Below are positions 4,211 to 6,517 of a DNA stretch of 6,517 nucleotides, piece after piece. The stretch lies in assembly GCA_017555465.1 (NCBI GenBank), contig JAFZGH010000209.1:1-6517 (forward strand), written 5' to 3'. The notes beneath the pieces were generated by a model that worked only from the letters and a program-made list of their open reading frames with translations, was not told where the DNA came from and did no database searches. Position 1 is the stretch's first letter, and each line of letters begins with the position of its first letter. The stretch is from Akkermansia sp. Lineage in GTDB: Bacteria > Verrucomicrobiota > Verrucomicrobiia > Verrucomicrobiales > Akkermansiaceae. The position numbers and the translations under genes are program-made.

Positions 4211-6316
4211 ATGGCTGAAGAAAGCACGATGAACCCCATGGAAGCCCTTGAGGCTTTGTACGGAAGCGATACCTTTGGTATCAAGACCATGGAGAAGTAC
4301 CTCTCCAAGAGCGCTTTCAAGAAGATGATGCAAACCATCCAGAAGGGTGGCAAGCTCGATATGAGCATTGCGGATGAAGTGGCGCAGGCCATGAAGGTGT
4401 GGGCTCTTTCCAAGGGGGCTACGCACTATACGCACTGGTTCCAGCCGCTTTCCGATGCCACGGCAGAAAAGCATGATTCCTTTGTGGAGCCGGATGGCAA
4501 GGGCGGTATGATTTTTGAGTTCACCGGCAAGAATCTCATCCAGGCCGAGCCGGATGCCTCCTCCTTCCCCAGCGGTGGTATCCGCGCTACGTTCGAGGCC
4601 CGCGGTTACACCGCCTGGGACCCCACCAGCCCGGCCTTCATCAAGCGCACGGCCAACACGGTGACACTCTGCATCCCCACTGCCTTCTGCTCGTACACCG
4701 GCGAAGCGCTGGACAAGAAGACCCCGCTGCTGCGTTCTATGGCTGCGGTAGGGGCGCAGACCAAGCGTGTGCTCGCCTGCTTCGGCATTGAACCTTCCAC
4801 GGTGGAAACCAATCTGGGTGCCGAGCAGGAATACTTCCTCATCGACCGCGATTTGTACATCCAGCGTCCCGACCTCATCGAGACCGGCCGCACGCTCTTC
4901 GGTTGCCTGCCGCCCAAGCACCAGCAGATGGAGGACCATTACTTCGGCTCCATCAAGGAGCGTGTGCTGGAGTTCATGACCTCGGTGGACCACGCGCTGT
5001 GGGCGCTGGGCGTGCCGTCCAAGACGCGCCACAACGAAGCCGCCCCCGGTCAATTTGAAATCTGCCCGCTTTTCGAGCCCTGCAACGTGGCCGTGGACCA
5101 CAACGTGCTCATCATGGATATCCTGGAGCGCCAGGCCCTCAAGTTCAACCTGGTGTGCCTGCTGCACGAGAAGCCGTACAGCTCGGTGAACGGCAGCGGT
5201 AAGCACAATAACTGGTCGCTTTCCACGCCGGAGCTTGGTTCCTTGTTCTCCCCGGGCAAGACCCCGCACAGCAATGTACTCTTCCTCACCTTCCTGGCCA
5301 GCGTGATTCAGTGCATCGACCGCCACGCCGACCTGCTGCGCGCCTCTATCTCCAAGGCTGGTAACGACCACCGCCTGGGCGCAGCCGAAGCTCCGCCCGC
5401 CATCATGAGCATCTTCCTGGGCGATGAGCTCACCGATATCGTGGAGCAGATTATGCACGGCGGCGCCAAGTCTTCCTGCGCCAAGACCACCATGGAGCTG
5501 GGGGTGGATACCCTGCCGGAGCTGCCCAAGGATACCACAGACCGCAACCGTACCTCTCCCTTTGCCTTCACGGGTAACAAGTTCGAGTTCCGCGGCGTCG
5601 GTTCCTCCCAGACCTGCGCCTGGCCCATGACCGTGCTCAACACCATCATGGCTGAATCGCTGGATGAAGTGGCCACCCGCCTGGAGCCCGTGGCCGGCAC
5701 CCCCGCATTCAAGGATGAGGTGAAGAAGCTCATTGCTGAGATGATTACCGCCCACAGCCGCATCATCTTCAACGGTAACGGATATTCCGACGAGTGGGTG
5801 GAAGAGGCAGAGCGCCGCGGCCTGCCGAATATCAAGTCTACGCCGGAGGCGCTGGAAGTGCTTTCCCGCCCGGATACGCTCGAGCTCATGGCTAAGTACG
5901 GCGTGCTTTCCAATGCCGAGCTGCTGGCCCGCAAGGAAATCCAGATTGAGAACTACGAAAAACTCATCGACATCGAGGCCAAGACCTGCCTCAATATGCT
6001 CGAAACCATCTACATGCCCGCCGTGGCAGAGCAGATGACCCAGATTTGCAACACCGTGGCCTCCATCCAGGCTGCCGGTATCAATGCCGGGCTCAAGGCC
6101 GCCACCGGCAAGGCCGAGGCCGTGGGTGCGCTCTATGACCTGCTGCCCGACCGCATTGCCGACCTTTCTGCCGCCATTGAGGAAGGCAACCCGGCGCACA
6201 TGCGCTCTGCCATGGTTGCCGCCCGCGAGGTGGTGGATAAGCTCGAAACCATGGTGGATGCGGACCTCTGGCCCGTACCCACTTATGCAGAGATGCTGAA
6301 TATCCACAGCAAGTAA
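4211..6316 (+). CDS. glnN: Type III glutamine synthetase
   Basis: This enzyme makes glutamine from glutamate, ammonia and ATP, the entry point for ammonium assimilation; it is a large cytoplasmic oligomeric enzyme. At 701 residues it is the long type III form (usually about 700-730), not type I or II. Visible motifs are the type III N-terminal block THYTHWFQPLSDATAEKHDS (71-90); the metal-binding strand GAEQEYFLIDRD (203-214); NEAAPGQFEICP (275-286); HEKPY followed by NGSGKHNNWSL (319-337), the nucleotide/glutamate-binding block; GNDHRLGAAEAPPA (384-397); and NRTSPFAFTGNKFEFRGVGSS (446-466). The C-terminal third is a long helical domain, including the conserved NGNGYSDEW (521-529). The start is well fixed: an in-frame TAA lies at 4187-4189 and ATG 4211 is the first start after it, though it lacks a Shine-Dalgarno sequence. 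Codon use strongly favours C-ending codons, as expected of a highly expressed gene. It appears to be a single-gene unit, with a promoter candidate upstream and a strong terminator downstream. Confidence 0.97.
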   Translation: MAEESTMNPMEALEALYGSDTFGIKTMEKYLSKSAFKKMMQTIQKGGKLDMSIADEVAQAMKVWALSKGATHYTHWFQPLSDATAEKHDSFVEPDGKGGMIFEFTGKNLIQAEPDASSFPSGGIRATFEARGYTAWDPTSPAFIKRTANTVTLCIPTAFCSYTGEALDKKTPLLRSMAAVGAQTKRVLACFGIEPSTVETNLGAEQEYFLIDRDLYIQRPDLIETGRTLFGCLPPKHQQMEDHYFGSIKERVLEFMTSVDHALWALGVPSKTRHNEAAPGQFEICPLFEPCNVAVDHNVLIMDILERQALKFNLVCLLHEKPYSSVNGSGKHNNWSLSTPELGSLFSPGKTPHSNVLFLTFLASVIQCIDRHADLLRASISKAGNDHRLGAAEAPPAIMSIFLGDELTDIVEQIMHGGAKSSCAKTTMELGVDTLPELPKDTTDRNRTSPFAFTGNKFEFRGVGSSQTCAWPMTVLNTIMAESLDEVATRLEPVAGTPAFKDEVKKLIAEMITAHSRIIFNGNGYSDEWVEEAERRGLPNIKSTPEALEVLSRPDTLELMAKYGVLSNAELLARKEIQIENYEKLIDIEAKTCLNMLETIYMPAVAEQMTQICNTVASIQAAGINAGLKAATGKAEAVGALYDLLPDRIADLSAAIEEGNPAHMRSAMVAAREVVDKLETMVDADLWPVPTYAEMLNIHSK

Positions 6317-6332
6317 AGAAGATTCAGCGAGG

Positions 6333-6373
6333 GTCCCGGTCTGCGCTTACCCGCAGACCGGGACTTTTTTTTT
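6333..6373 (+). terminator. Strong rho-independent terminator of glnN
   Basis: A perfect 13-bp GC-rich stem pairs 6333-6345 with 6352-6364 around a 6-base loop (CTTACC), followed by nine T residues (6365-6373). A second T-run follows at 6378-6384. It begins 17 bases after the glnN stop codon. Confidence 0.95.
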
Positions 6374-6401
6374 GTGCTTTTTTTGTTGCTGACTTTCCTG
6401 C

Positions 6402-6434
6402 TTGCCATCGCAGGCAAAATGCGTTAAAATGCGT
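6402..6434 (+). promoter_or_regulatory. Promoter of the last gene with overlapping repeats
   Basis: TTGCCA (6402-6407) and TAAAAT (6425-6430) are spaced by 17 bases, matching consensus at 4/6 and 5/6. An inverted repeat TTGCC/GGCAA (6402-6406 and 6413-6417) overlaps the -35. A 9-base direct repeat AAAATGCGT occurs at 6416-6424 and 6426-6434, one helical turn apart, across the -10. These could be operator sites. Transcription would start near 6437, leaving a leader of about 18 bases. Confidence 0.5.
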
Positions 6435-6454
6435 GGGCGTAGCATATCACTATC

Positions 6455-6517
6455 ATGGCACACGAAACAGCATTCCTGGGTGCGAGCACGGTTTTCGGCA
6501 AATATTGGACGAAACGC
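6455..6517 (+). CDS. Start of an unidentified gene (5' partial)
   Basis: An ATG at 6455 opens a frame that runs off the right edge; the first residues read MAHETAFLGASTVFGKYWTK. It follows a well-spaced promoter (6402-6430) and the glnN terminator, so it is probably the first gene of a new unit. No Shine-Dalgarno sequence is visible, as for the other genes here. Twenty-one residues are too few to name a family. Confidence 0.55.
   Translation, partial: MAHETAFLGASTVFGKYWTKR

Noticed and set aside
4154..6307. A very long open frame (717 codons) antisense to glnN
   Set aside because: It mirrors the strongly C-ending codon bias of glnN, gives a low-complexity Gly/His/Leu/Arg-rich protein with no recognisable domain, and covers a certain gene on the other strand.

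Overview
The window carries six genes or gene fragments, all on the + strand. They are: the last codons of an unidentified upstream gene; a membrane-anchored protein with degenerate YD-like repeats; a metallo-beta-lactamase-fold hydrolase of the RNase Z-like branch; a small ribbon-helix-helix protein; lipoyl synthase (lipA); and a type III glutamine synthetase (glnN). A seventh gene begins in the last 63 bases. GC content is high, clear Shine-Dalgarno sequences are mostly missing, and the glutamine synthetase is the large type III form. Together these suggest an anaerobic Verrucomicrobiota (Akkermansia-like) bacterium. That assignment is an inference from gene type and style, since no marker gene is present.

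Layout: 1-64 is the tail of an upstream gene. 163-1350 is the YD-like repeat protein. 1408-2220 is the hydrolase, whose likely promoter lies so close to its ATG that the mRNA may be almost leaderless; a strong hairpin terminator follows. 2279-2743 has no confident gene but is rich in structure: a stem-loop module present twice 285 bases apart, a potential three-way junction and a promoter candidate. 2744-2959 (RHH protein) and 3011-3928 (lipA) lie close together with no visible terminator between them. Two consecutive terminators follow lipA. 3994-4123 is a tandem array of five small hairpins joined by a near-constant linker. 4211-6316 is glnN, closed by a very strong terminator, and a new promoter and gene start follow.

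The genes do not form one pathway. lipA makes the lipoyl cofactor of 2-oxoacid dehydrogenases and the glycine cleavage system, and glnN assimilates ammonium; both are housekeeping functions. The terminators divide the window into separate transcription units. The most unusual content is non-coding: the hairpin array between lipA and glnN, whose stems differ in sequence but stay complementary, and the structured, repeat-bearing region upstream of the RHH gene. No mobile element, CRISPR array, rRNA or intact tRNA was seen.
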